From positions 39,460,321 to 39,524,320 of the forward strand of contig NC_134851.1 of the NCBI RefSeq assembly GCF_965363235.1: a stretch of DNA of 64,000 nucleotides, written 5' to 3'. Shown one piece after another: positions 46,962 through 56,464 of the stretch (position 1 is its first letter; each line of letters opens with the position of its first letter). The notes below the pieces were generated by a model. That model saw only the letters and a program-made list of their open reading frames with translations. It was not told the DNA's origin and searched no databases. Both the position numbers and the translations under genes were made by a program. The stretch is from Mytilus galloprovincialis (taxonomy: Eukaryota > Mollusca > Bivalvia > Mytilida > Mytilidae).

Positions 46962-48389
46962 GGAATGGAAAAAATTATTATTCTGTTTTTGCTGTTCATT
47001 CAAAATATACTACAGTTGTGCACATATACCTCCCTGGTGACAAAATAGGTCTAATTCATGCTCAAATTGTGGCAATGGAAAACAATTATAGCAGAGGTGT
47101 CAACCTATATTTGTTCAGCAAATAAGAAGTTCCCTGGGGACTTTGTCACACCCCTCTCAGTATATGACCTAGATATTTTTTTCAATTCTATTTTTTAATA
47201 TTTAAACCCCTTCTTTTTGGATTTTTTTATTTAAACATGAAATGCCTTGCAAATTTTTATTTAAATATCATTTGTTACCTGAGCTGACATAAATTTGCAT
47301 TTTGTTTACCGAAAAAATCATTTTATTATTGAATAACATTTAAATAAATTATGTTTATGATTTTAATTGAAATATTGTAGAATTTTCTTTACGGGCTATT
47401 TCTTTGAAATGTATGTGGGAGGGTAGGGAGGCACTTTCAAAGTATCTCTACAACCAAGAACCATTGTTTAGATAATTTTGTTTAATGTAAATAAAATTGA
47501 GAATGGAAATGGGGAATGTGCCAAAGAGACAACAACCCGACCATAGAAAAAAAACAACAGCAGAAGGTCACCAACAGGTCTTCAATGTAGCGAGAAATTC
47601 CTGCACCAGGAGGCGTCCTTCAGCTGGCCCCTAAACAAAGATGGACTGGTAAAAGACACATACTGAAAACAGACCAATGACCCACATTTAATCATTAAAT
47701 TTCCTTTTCTACCCTCCCACATTTAATCATTAAATTTCCTTTTCTACCCGCCCACATACATTTATAATGGAAAAGCCTCAACTTTTTTCATTTTTTGTTA
47801 CAGTTGATACAAGTGGAAGTTTTTTGCTATTTTACATGTAAATTGGCAACTTTAATTTTATTAATTTTCATAATTATATTCTTTCATATTTATGTGTGTT
47901 TAAGAAAAACATGTTATTTATTTTTTTCAGCGGAAGGATGTTCTGATTTTGATCAAGTATGGAAAATGTAAAGTTCCAGCAAAGTTGATGGGAAAGACAT
48001 TCCTAGATTTTACAGACAAAACTATTGCACAACATTTTTGGCAAAGATTTTATGATGCAATTGGAAAGCCAGGTGATGACCTTCAAAAGATAGAAGAAGG
48101 GGATGATGAAGGTCAAATCAAGTACATTGAGAAAAGTCAAGTCACAGAGGAAAAAAGTCAAGTAAATGAAAATGATGAAAATGACAAAAACTTTGAGGGG
48201 TACGATCACATTATTATAAATTTGAAAAATGAAAAGAACAAAAAAGAGACAATAGAAAATGAAGTCAATGTCAGACCAAGAACATGTGATCGCAGTCAGA
48301 GACTTGAGAGTACAGAGTCAAGTGTGAGTCAGGACTCGTGTATTGGTAGAAGAATCAGCTTAGACGAGCAGAAACCATTACTTTGTTAA
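33539..48389 (+). CDS. Ig-TIR receptor (IL-1R/SIGIRR-like), eight coding exons
   Basis: Predicted 534-aa type I membrane receptor. Joined exons: 33539-33783, 36274-36392, 38012-38136, 39535-39660, 41044-41299, 43445-43582, 46078-46214, 47931-48389; all junctions keep frame. Domains: signal peptide (1-~25), Ig1 (C61, W74, DSGYYSC ending C102), Ig2 (C153, W169, DLGVYEC ending C214), transmembrane helix (246-271) with a stop-transfer RRKR, TIR domain (~296-430), then a charged, acid-rich tail (~431-534). TIR boxes: YDVFISYSSED (box 1, 298-308), FKDFVPG (box 2) and FW 418-419 (box 3). Receptors of this design dimerise outside the cell and recruit MyD88-type adaptors through TIR; in vertebrates they are IL-1R family members with one to three Ig domains. 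The ligand is unknown, and a one-to-one orthologue is not claimed. Introns carry many mobile elements. Confidence 0.9.
34666..34817. mobile_element. MITE-like element of the CAGTGGCGG family, copy 3 (Ig-TIR intron 1)
   Basis: Inverse orientation to copies 1 and 2: CAGAAATTTTCATAAGTGGG at the left, C/G tracts, then AAATCCGCCTG at the right. The outermost ~12 bases of the left repeat are missing. No target duplication visible. Confidence 0.6.
35329..35582. mobile_element. 254-bp MITE, CATACCTGCCAACT ends, copy 1 (Ig-TIR intron 1)
   Basis: Terminal inverted repeats CATACCTGCCAACT / AGTTGGCAGGTATG flanked by GTAATT on both sides (35323-35328, 35583-35588), a 6-bp target duplication. Near the ends 'ccccatggggg' and 'cctccatggggg' form inner inverted repeats. 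A second copy, inverted, is at 44154-44409. Confidence 0.88.
35621..35904. mobile_element. 284-bp PIF/Harbinger-like MITE (Ig-TIR intron 1)
   Basis: GGGAGCTACCATTTGATTTT at the left is matched by AAAATCAAATGGTAGCTCCC at the right. TTA flanks both ends (35618-35620, 35905-35907), the 3-bp TWA duplication usual for PIF/Harbinger. The interior repeats 'gtcctgcctttttttt' about six times. A partial relative of the interior is at 63105-63300. Confidence 0.87.
35962..36115 (+). repeat. Dispersed repeat, relative of 6293-6505
   Basis: Shares 'cttgtgttgctcagtcttaag' (one change) and 'gctattgttagtc'-type words with the 6.3-kb copy. Non-coding. Confidence 0.45.
36274..36392 (+). CDS. Ig-TIR exon 2: second half of Ig1
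   Basis: Acceptor atatatatcag|c, donor ctg|gtgagt. Encodes QRLIITLPVKKDSGYYSCNV, with the DxGxYxC signature of Ig F strands. Confidence 0.88.
36520..37600 (+). repeat. Bivalve dispersed repeat with ~148-bp internal tandem units (Ig-TIR intron 2)
   Basis: Begins with a short palindrome (gtcgagcctgcaac..gttgcagaaagctcgac) and a (GGC)n run. Six degenerate units follow, each with a version of 'tgaccttgacctcattttca' near 36708, 36860, 37010, 37155, 37305 and 37450, and ends in 'ggcgagacatttcagtgtg'. The ORF at 36527 reads through it and is not a gene. Confidence 0.75.
38012..38136 (+). CDS. Ig-TIR exon 3: first half of Ig2
   Basis: Acceptor ttttttgcag|ag, donor acg|gtaatt. Encodes SVTHPRIVHTEP and SSSNISCTFDVG, holding the first Ig2 cysteine (C153). 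Ends phase 0. Confidence 0.88.
38262..39393 (+). mobile_element. 5'-truncated retroelement with reverse transcriptase C-terminus (Ig-TIR intron 3)
   Basis: Opens with codons for YDKRDDFSFPIVNYPFLDGD, then SPSYGVYISQLVRFARVC and LLHQGFRYHKLVKTF, closing at LIRSLHRN (stop ~38753). This is the conserved C-terminal segment of a reverse transcriptase class abundant in marine invertebrates; I cannot decide between a LINE and a Penelope-like element. About 640 bp of 3' tail follows, ending 'ccccatttccattctcaatttta'. The catalytic RT core is absent. Same family as 24898-25735, and as the tails at 39672-39745 and 47497-47645. Confidence 0.82.
39535..39660 (+). CDS. Ig-TIR exon 4: middle of Ig2
   Basis: Acceptor tctttccag|cct, donor tct|gtaagt (strong). 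Encodes MQWRKDGLLLYDNNTD, with the core Trp (W169) and N-glycosylation sequons NNT and NLT. 42 codons, phase 0 on both sides. Confidence 0.92.
39672..39750 (-). mobile_element. Retroelement 3'-tail fragment (Ig-TIR intron 4)
   Basis: Only the terminal ~75 bp of the family at 38262-39393, reversed: 'cagaatggaaatggggaatg', 'gagacaacaacctgacca', 'gggtcttcaa'. It starts just 11 bases after the exon 4 donor. A poly-G run follows at 39822-39838. Confidence 0.75.
41044..41299 (+). CDS. Ig-TIR exon 5: end of Ig2, stalk and transmembrane helix
   Basis: Acceptor tattgacag|gtt, donor gaag|gtttgt. Encodes DLGVYECYGKNGRGSDS, a short stalk, ~26 hydrophobic residues (LWLLVAISGG to SIVIAVI) and RRKR, fixing the topology with the TIR domain in the cytosol. 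Confidence 0.93.
41905..42950 (+). repeat. 169-bp tandem array (Ig-TIR intron 5)
   Basis: About 5.5 units of ~169 bp ('atcgcaactcctctcaaacc' near 41992, 42160, 42329, 42497, 42666, and a worn one near 42835). It is preceded by 'caacgaagttgcggagggta' and a GTCCGTCT run (41941-41980). The first copies are nearly identical and the last is clearly diverged. ORFs at 42065, 42234 and 42635 are readings of the unit. Confidence 0.87.
43445..43582 (+). CDS. Ig-TIR exon 6: TIR boxes 1 and 2
   Basis: Acceptor attttgcag|tt, donor ccag|gtatga. Encodes KLEYDVFISYSSEDEKWV and DFKDFVP. Box 2 ends at the junction, the Gly of VPG being split across the intron. Confidence 0.94.
44047..45365 (+). repeat. Three diverged direct repeats (Ig-TIR intron 6)
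   Basis: Segments at 44047, 44507 and 45262 share 'ac/ttaggtatatgaatgaaagg', 'gaagtaaccacat' and 'aaattttaaagatttttct'. The first is interrupted by the MITE at 44154-44409. Non-coding. Confidence 0.6.
44154..44409. mobile_element. 256-bp MITE, CATACCTGCCAACT ends, copy 2 (Ig-TIR intron 6)
   Basis: Inverted relative of 35329-35582, flanked by CAGACA on both sides (44148-44153, 44410-44415), again 6 bp. The sister repeat at 44507 reads 'gaaacaaagacactaaac' at the matching place, without the insert. Confidence 0.88.
46078..46214 (+). CDS. Ig-TIR exon 7: middle of TIR
   Basis: Acceptor tttatacag|gt, donor cag|gtaaga (strong). Encodes KTVVIMSKNFLKSMWGQFEL, the conserved sxxfl..W...EL region of TIR domains. 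Confidence 0.94.
46940..46963 (+). repeat. Poly-G run after a poly-T run
   Basis: About 22 G after about 10 T in Ig-TIR intron 7. The length is likely unreliable in any assembly. The ORF across it is spurious. Confidence 0.8.
47497..47645 (-). mobile_element. Retroelement 3'-tail fragment (Ig-TIR intron 7)
   Basis: Terminal ~150 bp of the 38262-39393 family, reversed ('aaaattgagaatggaaatgg' to 'agctggcccctaaacaaaga'). A directly repeated 'cccacatttaatcattaaat' follows at 47680-47730. Confidence 0.75.
47931..48389 (+). CDS. Ig-TIR exon 8: end of TIR and cytoplasmic tail
   Basis: Acceptor tttttttcag|cgg; stop TAA at 48387. Encodes DVLILIKYGK, FLDFTD and box 3 (HFWQRFYDAI), then ~100 tail residues rich in Glu, Lys, Asp and Asn, ending in a Ser-rich part with several possible phosphorylation sites. 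Confidence 0.93.
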   Translation, partial: RKDVLILIKYGKCKVPAKLMGKTFLDFTDKTIAQHFWQRFYDAIGKPGDDLQKIEEGDDEGQIKYIEKSQVTEEKSQVNENDENDKNFEGYDHIIINLKNEKNKKETIENEVNVRPRTCDRSQRLESTESSVSQDSCIGRRISLDEQKPLLC

Positions 48390-49841
48390 TTCTATGTGAC
48401 AAACAGTGACAAAAGGCCACATCTAATTCTATATATTTTATGCCCCTGCCATCACTGGAGGAGGCATTTAGTGTTGCCCTTCTTTAGGCCTGTCTGTATA
48501 TCAAAAATCTTTAATTTGCCTGAAGCAAATTTTATGGGAGTCATACACAATGCTTGTACAAAAACACAGTTCTAGTTCGAATTTATAAGGTGTCACTTCT
48601 GCCCTTAGTAATGTGAAAAAATTGCTGAATTTTTCCTTTCCATTATTTAACTTAATAATTGTTTCCAAGATTGCAACCAAATTTTTTGGAACTTATACAC
48701 AATGTTTAGTACCATAAAATAAGATCAAATTCAAGTTTTGGTGGTGTCACTTTTACTGTTCTCAAGTTATACTCTTTTCCCTTTTATAAAGTTATATGCA
48801 ATCAGGGTGCATCATGTGTGTCCCATGTACACTTTCTCCATTTTTTTTAGATGTGATTTATTGTGGATTCATGAATTGTTGTAGGGTAATCATTTATACA
48901 TTATTTTCATTGGTAAAAGAACAGAATCATTATTTTATAGTTACAAACTTTAAGTTTATTATATTTTATCTGATATAAATCTGTGAAATTATTGATATTT
49001 GTTATGGAATTTACAAAAGATTATTAGAGATCCATGTTTTTAAGCCTGATGGGTAGGCAACTGGGGCATTCAGTGTTAACCATCACCTTCCATTTTTCGT
49101 CCTTCTATCTTTCAATCTGTCCCATGTTGGCTGCAGGGTATTCGTGATCACAGATTTTTTTCTTCATGCTTGAAGATATTCATTTTAATATTTGGTTTAT
49201 TGTTTTATCATGATAAGTTACAGGTCAAGTTACATTTTCACGATTTTAGCTTTTCTTTTTGTTCAGATAAAGCCCTTTTCCTAGAATTTATTTTTTGATG
49301 AAATATTTTTTAATTATTGTTCAAAGGAAAATAACTCATTTTTTTAGAGATTTTTTTTAGGAATGTGACATTTTGAATTTTTATCCTTTTGTTTGTAAAT
49401 TGTTTGAAGAATTTAGTTTTAGGTTTGTTTGTTATTTTATTTTGTTTACACCATGACCATATGACCATGATGACAAGGTATAGATCAAGTTGGAATTTCA
49501 TTCTATTACTGTAACAATGAATTTTTAACCAATAGGGGACTTTGTATTGGCATGCAATACTCAAAGAATGCTTCTTTTTATTAACTAACTAGTTGTTATA
49601 TTATTTTTCTGTCTGTCCCATTTTTGTGAATAGCTTGAATTGGGGCATTTGGTCCTAAGACACATATTTGTTTATTAAGTATTTGTTTTATCATGTTTAT
49701 TATTTAACACACTTTTCAAAATGTTTGTGTGCAAATATTTCTAGAAACAAATGAATTTCTTGTCAATAAAAATTCTATAGAATGATAGTCATGAAGAAAG
49801 ACAATGTGTTTGTTCTGCAATTATTATAATTCATAATAAAA
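48390..49841. other. 3' side of the Ig-TIR gene, likely 3'UTR
   Basis: AT-rich, no coding signal. A candidate AATAAA polyadenylation signal lies at 49765-49770, giving a possible ~1.4-kb 3'UTR; others occur further on (e.g. near 50777). The part 48440-48560 ('tgcccctgccatcactggag') resembles a common bivalve repeat, diverged. Confidence 0.4.
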
Positions 49842-50030
49842 TTAACGGTACCAATTTTCTTGCACCAGATGCGCATTTCGACAATACATGTCTCTTCAGT
49901 GATGCTCGTGTCCAAAATATTTGAAATCCAAAACTATATAAAAGATGAAGAGCTATAATCCAAAAGGTCCAAAAAGTATAGCCAAATCCGTGAAAGGAAT
50001 CAGAGCTTTGCACGAGGGAGATACATTCCT
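49842..50030 (+). repeat. Dispersed mussel-type repeat ('ccagatgcgcatttcgac')
   Basis: Contains 'caccagatgcgcatttcgac', 'tctcttcagtgatgctcgtg' and 'atatcaaaagatgaagagc'-like words. Shorter relatives at 52140-52200 and 52310-52350, and a larger related block at 57257-57800. Non-coding. Confidence 0.6.
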
Positions 50031-52522
50031 TAATTTATATTAATTTCTAATATTTTGTAAATACTCTTATTTCTGGCTTGGAATGTAAATAATGCATTAC
50101 TCGTTAACTTATTTTGCAGATAATGTTATCTTGCCTATGAATGCAATTTAGAAATACAAAAACATATCAGTTTTTGAAAAAGAACTAGTCATAATATCAT
50201 GATTATCGTGATATACAAACTGTCATACAAGCTCACAATTTTGTCCATTCTTTAAAAATCTCGATAATAAATGGTTGTAATATTTTCTGAAGGGTAAATT
50301 AGAATCTCAAACAAAGCCATGCATATATTTGTGAGCTCAAGAACAAATACATGTATTGTACTAATCTGTAAAGCTTGAAAACTCCAGCTAAGATATGTAT
50401 TTTGTTACTGAAAATATTAATATTATATATTGATTAAGCACTAGGTAGAAAAATGTTGTTAAGATATAATGAGGTTGGAGGCAAGTTCCATTTTAATGAA
50501 CAATGTGTAAACTAAATTTATTATTATACTGATATCTGAATTTAGATAAACATTTTTTTCTGCTTGAAACTCTGATAGAATGTTCTATAATTTTGCCCTT
50601 GGATTCTTAGTATTTGTTTTAAGAATTTTATTTTCTACTCTTTTTATTATTTTATAATTAGACAGTATATTGAACATATATGGTGTATAACATTTACCTA
50701 TATTTATAGAATCTAATAATTTTATTAGTCGTCTAAAAATCGGTTGTATATTGTATCTGTTACTTAAGAACTATTCAATAAAATAGTTTTTGTGAAGTGA
50801 TATATTCTTATTTTATGTCTTGATGAGAGCCTATGAGTTTAGATGTGAAAATTGAAACGTTATGTATGTTCATTGCAAATATTGATGAACAAATGAAAAT
50901 GTGAATGTGATAAAGACATTTTTATCAATATTTGATTACAAATAATGCAGTTTTCTGAATATATCACTTGAAGAAAGTTCCAAGGTCTCTGACTGTTCAA
51001 GAACCCATGCAACCACAGGCTGACTGATGTATTGATATATCATAGCATTGACTTCTCTTGTCTGTCTGGAAGCAACACAAAAAATAGGATTGCCTTTGGC
51101 TGTGCAATAAGTATAACCACCAGGCCATCACCCTTTTAAACATGTACCTCTTGTTTGAAGATTATCATATTTAGGTTCTTCCAGTAGAAAAATATGTCTT
51201 TGTTGTTGTTTTTCGTCTTGAAAGTTATTTATGTGCAGTAGTAAGAGGTGTTCAGGTAATATTATTCTGAATTCTTAATTGGTGTGGAAAAAGGAGAAAG
51301 AAGATACAATGAAAGTTGTCAATAGAACATAAATATTTCAACTGAAGAACTATCAAAATAGAAAAACAAACAAAACCACGACCCAAAAAAAATCTGAAAA
51401 GTAAGTTATAGTCCATAAATGCTACCAGACAATGAGCAAAATGAGCTTTTAAAGTAGAGGGAAAGCTGTTTCTCAGTTGGAGCCAACAGTTCCTGCTCTA
51501 CTTAAGACACATGCCATAATATACTTTTAGGATTAGATATATAGATATACGTTATCATACATTATCCAAATCAATGATAGATGTTGCTCCACATTGTTCA
51601 TTAACGTTTACCACATAAGGTTTGTGAAACATGTGTAAAGTCCTAGCTGTCATTAATGCTTCAGATTTACATTTTAGACTCGTTTGTTAGATCTCCAATT
51701 AGATTGTGCAATGGACAAAATGAAACCGAAGAAAGCAAATGCATCCAGGGTAAATTAATCAACCAGCATATATCATATGTAATATATAAATGGCCATGAT
51801 ACTATCATGGAATCAACACAAAATAGAATAATGAAACTAGAACTACTTGCAGTAAAATATGCTTTAAAAAATACATTGGCACACTGATATGAATTTTAAG
51901 TGATTTATATTGGGGAAACACAATTTTCTAGAATAGTATTTTCATATTTTTCAAAAATACAGAATATTGGAAAATGACACATGCACATGTTTCATCATTT
52001 TTATTTGATCAACATTATTGACCCAATTTTCACTTAAAAAGTGATTGAAAAAAAAATGTTCTGTTGGTATATAGGTGTGCAAAATAGAAGTGACTTTCTT
52101 GTTTGTTGATCATGTGCTATAATATGAACGTAACCAGTTATCAAAGGTACCAGGATTATAGTTTAATACGCGTCTGGCGTGTTTCGTTTACATTGCTTTC
52201 CACATAATCTATTTAACTGTGTCACTGCACCAGAATACAGTCACTCCTGTATTGCACTAATATACCACGTTGAAATATATAGATATTCTTCAGAGACAAG
52301 TGTCTGTGCACCAGAGACACATTTCGACAATTAATGTCTCGTCAGTGATGCCCAAGAAAATAATATATAAGTTTTTCGTCTCTGCTTTCAAATAGTATTC
52401 CACGAATATGAAAGCGTTTTTATAACCAGCTTAATGCTTCGACATATTCACACATTATATCCATCATTACTTTATTCGAAGCATCTACCATGATTGTCCC
52501 AAGTCAGTTTAGACTCTCTAGT
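50031..52522. other. Intergenic, no gene seen
   Basis: AT-rich. Near its right edge, two short pieces of the dispersed family of 49842-50030 occur (52140-52200 'accaggattatagtttaata', 52310-52350 'cacatttcgacaattaatgt'). AATAAA on the minus strand at 52476-52471 is a good polyadenylation signal for the DUF218 gene, 47 bases past its stop. Confidence 0.5.
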
Positions 52523-52980
52523 TTATACTAGATGTCCATTATACATTCCGCTTCGGTGAAGAATGTTATATGCTGACCAGACATCATCTGGAATTCTTTG
52601 AAATGTCTGGTAACCCAATTTCGCATAGCTATCCATTCTCTGCATGTCACCAATAACAATAGTAATGACGTCATTCAAATCGCCCACTTCGCTTTTTGGA
52701 TAGTTCAGCAAAGTAATTTGCGGTGACGTAACATAAAGTTTACCTATCGAACCAGGCCACTGTTTTTGGAACGTTGCCAATGTTCTTCGTCCCATATATG
52801 GTTTTTGAACAAGTATTATGTTACTAGGTAAATTTTTACGGTTGAGTAGCAATCTGTAACTAAAACGTATATTTTCACCTGTGTTTGTTGACTTAGTTTC
52901 TATGAGGATTTTATTTTCAGGTACCCCTTTTGCAATTGCAACGTCTCGAAATATTTCCGCTTCTGTCTTTTTCCATTTTC
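52523..52980 (-). CDS. DUF218 gene exon 3
   Basis: Acceptor ttcaatag|ga. Encodes KWKKTEAEIFRDVAIAKGVP, ENIRFSYRLLLNRKNLPSN, QKPYMGRRTLATF and the C-terminal helices to NGHLV. Stop at 52523-52525. Confidence 0.88.
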
Positions 52981-55794
52981 CTATTGAAATGTTATAAACA
53001 CATTGATAGTTTAGTGAACGAGCATTATAAAAAAAAAGTGCCTAACAAGATTTTGTGAGGGAATTCGACGTTTGCTATACCACTGCTTATTTCAACGCAC
53101 TTTATGAGAATACTTCTGTACCAATCGAAATGAAAATTTTTGCAGTGTTTTGAAAATTGATTTTACTTTGTATTAACGTATTGTTTGGAAGACATGTTAT
53201 GTTTTAAAAGGACAAATTTTCTATATAAAGTCAATAATTATGTGGACATTTGAAGCCCAAACTTTGTATGGCCTCAAATGCATAAATGAACGACCCAAAA
53301 ACTGTACTAATACAGAATGACATGTTAATGAAATTATAGCAAAACTTTTGGTTGATAAATTTTTATTCGTTATTGCAAAAAAATAAATTTTGAATATCTT
53401 ACATTTTCTCCCTACCCAGTTTATCCCTATTACTTATTATAATGTGGACCAATCATTGTCATTGAATATTACGCAATTTGATTGGATTAAGTTATTATTA
53501 GTTTACCTTCAAACTGTAAATGCTTTACATACATGACTATTTATTAAATCAGAACGTGCATGAATGCAACAATAACTAAAGTTACCTTCAAACTGGACAC
53601 TGGATGAGTCCATGTTATGTTTTATCAATGAAAGTATAGGTCTGAAAGGTAAGAATTGCCAATTCTCCTATGTTCACAAAATTTTCCAAATACACAGTAG
53701 ATAGATTATTTTTTAATAGTCAATTGCGGAGAAAAACAGAAAAAGTTTACAAATAAGACGTTTTATTCCAATCAACAAGTCATTTTTCGGAGAGAATGGC
53801 CAAAATACACTTTTCACACGGCTACGCCAGGTAAAATTATTATTTATCTTACAAAAAGACAATTATTTTCAGTCTCATAGGAACATGCTAATAACAATTA
53901 ATCCCAAACTAAGGAAGTCATTAAATACAGTCAAAATATGTCCGATCCAACTATTTTTGGAGCAAATAAGTCAATACGATCGTTTTAAGGTGAATTCCGT
54001 CTACCTCACAAAATCTTGTTAGGCACTATAGCAGTTTCTGTTACAAATAAAACACATGGTCAATATAACTTGTATAAGTATAAATAAGAGACAGCAAACT
54101 TAAAAACCGCAATGCAAATAAGGAATATTAAGATGGATTGATAAATTGATGGCTATTCAACGTAGAGTGGCCATTACGTTATGCACATTTGCGATGATAT
54201 TGTGTTTAAATAATATGATATCAACATAACTTTCTACAATACAGGGTTTTAAACAATAAATTAATTCACATGGTAACAAGCAACATATAAGTCTCAAAGG
54301 TTACAACATCACAACATCTTATTAAATAAGAATCATAAACACATGTTAGATATTTCGGATAAGAGATACCTTTCATCAGTAGGTATGATTATCATATCAA
54401 TCTTTATTTATTAAATCTTGAAATTTATAGAGTAAACAGTTAAAACCTAACACAGAAAAACATTTAAAATGACGTAGGTAATATAGCTTTTTACAACAGA
54501 GACTGCAAATTAATGCTGTAAATAAAAATAGAAATGTGCGAAATGGACTGGTACAACTTTAAACTTTCAATATTGACGACAGTTAAGATGTTACAACAAC
54601 GATTGCTTGCAAATACAATCCCATAAACAAGCACTGTCCGATCTAAGCTGGTATAATATTCTAAATTTGACAACGGTAGATTGAAATTTACAGAAGAGCG
54701 TGTTCATGAAAATTTGAAAAAGTACAGCCTGGACTTTTGTTCGCCAAAACTTAGACAGGTGTAGTAGATATTTAATAGGTTCATCGAACAAACAAAATAA
54801 CTACACAAAACTCTTTTAGAGCATTGATTTTGCTTAATACTCAATAAGAAACTCAAACAAAGTTAAAGAGCAATCAAACACTATACACGAGACATGAATA
54901 AGCCTCGGGAAATACATCTGGTTGACTATATTAAAAGTATCTTTTAGTGAATAAAATAGAAAATACCTCTTGTTAAATTTCCGGATTTACCAGAAAACAA
55001 AATAATATCAGCATACCGGTCGTACCATAATTCTGCTGCCCTCTCTGCTACTCTGACGTCATGACTTCCTAATGCGATAATGATGTCACTCTATTGAATG
55101 AATAAACATTGCTTAAATAACGTGTGTATATATATACATTTACAAGTTGGGCCAAGAAAGAACATCAACTACTACACTTACGACAGCCCTTGTCATTGTA
55201 CTTCTAGACGTGAACAGTTAATGGTTATAGCGTTTGCATCTTTATTATTCATGTTCCACTCTGCGACATGCTACGTAAATTCTTATTTTGAATTTCGATT
55301 GTACTAACATTAATAATGAATATTAGATACAATACACGAATACGAAACAAAATCAGTTAGATGAAATCATAAAAGTTTTATCCAATAAATCGTGGATTGT
55401 TAAATTACGCTAAATACACATTAGTAACATTCATATATGTGGTGCTGGTGCTGGTGCTGGTACTGGTACATATATTTATAAAATGAAAATTTGCTAAATT
55501 TTAACGCTTTTATAATATATTCTTTATCTGTATACTTTAACAGTCAAAACACTTAGCAATATATATAATTGTTCATGATATTGAAAAACAGAATCGACTT
55601 TTTAACAATTCACCCTAAAGAGAGAAATAAATGCGGGATATTACAAGATACATTTTTAACTTTACCATTTATTTACTACCTGTTAACTTGCAAAACTTAT
55701 TAAGTTTGAAATAAGGAAAACAAAATAGAATAGCTATTGAAAACATCACTACTATGGCTGGGTCATCAAATTTGTTTTACAGTAAGTAAGTAAA

Positions 55795-55841
<47 letters not shown>

Positions 55842-56464
55842 TGACTTTATTTAAAGAGGGTGACTCAATAAGCTTTTGCTAATCTACCTTGAGGCCCTCA
55901 CAGACACAATCCACGTGATGTTTTGACTGGTGATTACCCCAACTTTCAGCACAATGGCAGATGACGGTCAATTCATATTTATGACAGAAGTCGGAATGCC
56001 CGAAAAGAACAACAACTTTTGGAAGAAAAAAACTGACCATCCCTGACAATTAAGATTTGAGTCGTACACACCTGCCACATGCGATTTTGAATTTACCACA
56101 TTCGTGTTTACAATCTATTAATTCAGAAGGTTATCTATTAATTCATGTAATTCCATAAGACCATTAAAATCCATTTAATTTGCACGCTATTATTATGTTT
56201 ACAGAATCCAATGTTTTCGGAAGTAAATTCATGCATACACAATGTACATGGGGGTTGACTTACTTTGAGTGGACGATCGTCGATTCTTAGGTAGTTCCAT
56301 ATTTTCAAAGCAGCATCAATATGTAAAGATGGTATGACAGGACAGTGGTCGTTATTAGCTCCGACACAAACAAACAGCAACGCAAAAGTCCAAAAATGAA
56401 TTATGGTATCACTACTCGGCCATATTATTTCAAAACACAGTATCCGTTGAATTATATTTAGCAT
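52523..56464 (-). CDS. DUF218/YdcF-like protein, three coding exons
   Basis: Joined exons 56464-56264, 55090-54967 and 52980-52523 give 260 aa with all junctions in phase. Domain features: a hydrophobic N-terminal segment (IIHFWTFALLFVCVG, ~21-35) that could be a signal peptide or anchor; SDIIIALGSHD, a Rossmann-like first strand and loop typical of DUF218; ETKSTNTGENIRFS; and ILVQKPYMGRRTLATF, matching the family's conserved strand-Arg region. Bacterial relatives (YdcF, SanA) have poorly known roles, often nucleotide or cofactor binding, so no reaction is assigned. Length is usual for single-domain members. The exact start is less sure than the rest. Confidence 0.85.
53037..54027. mobile_element. 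991-bp inverted-repeat element (DUF218 intron 2)
   Basis: AGTGCCTAACAAGATTTTGT at the left is exactly matched in reverse at the right (ACAAAATCTTGTTAGGCACT), with looser pairing beyond. No ORF. The target duplication is unclear because the left flank is an A run. Confidence 0.83.
54967..55090 (-). CDS. DUF218 gene exon 2
   Basis: Acceptor ttcaatag|agt, donor aagag|gtattt. Encodes SDIIIALGSHDVRVAERAAE and ADIILFSGKSGNLTR, the most diagnostic part of the family. Too short and spliced to stand out as a long ORF. Confidence 0.87.
55791..55905 (+). repeat. (TAAG)n microsatellite with associated repeat
   Basis: About 12 TAAG units with one TAAA (55791-55841), then 'atgactttatttaaagaggg' and 'taccttgaggccctcacaga', which look like the body of a dispersed repeat whose tail is the microsatellite. 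Lies in DUF218 intron 1. Confidence 0.8.
56264..56464 (-). CDS. DUF218 gene exon 1
   Basis: ATG at 56464; encodes the hydrophobic leader, then SLHIDAALKIWNYLRIDDRP. Donor ctcaaa|gtaagt is strong; ends phase 0. 67 codons. Confidence 0.8.

Noticed and set aside
48003-48209. 68-codon minus-strand ORF
   Set aside because: Shadow of Ig-TIR exon 8.
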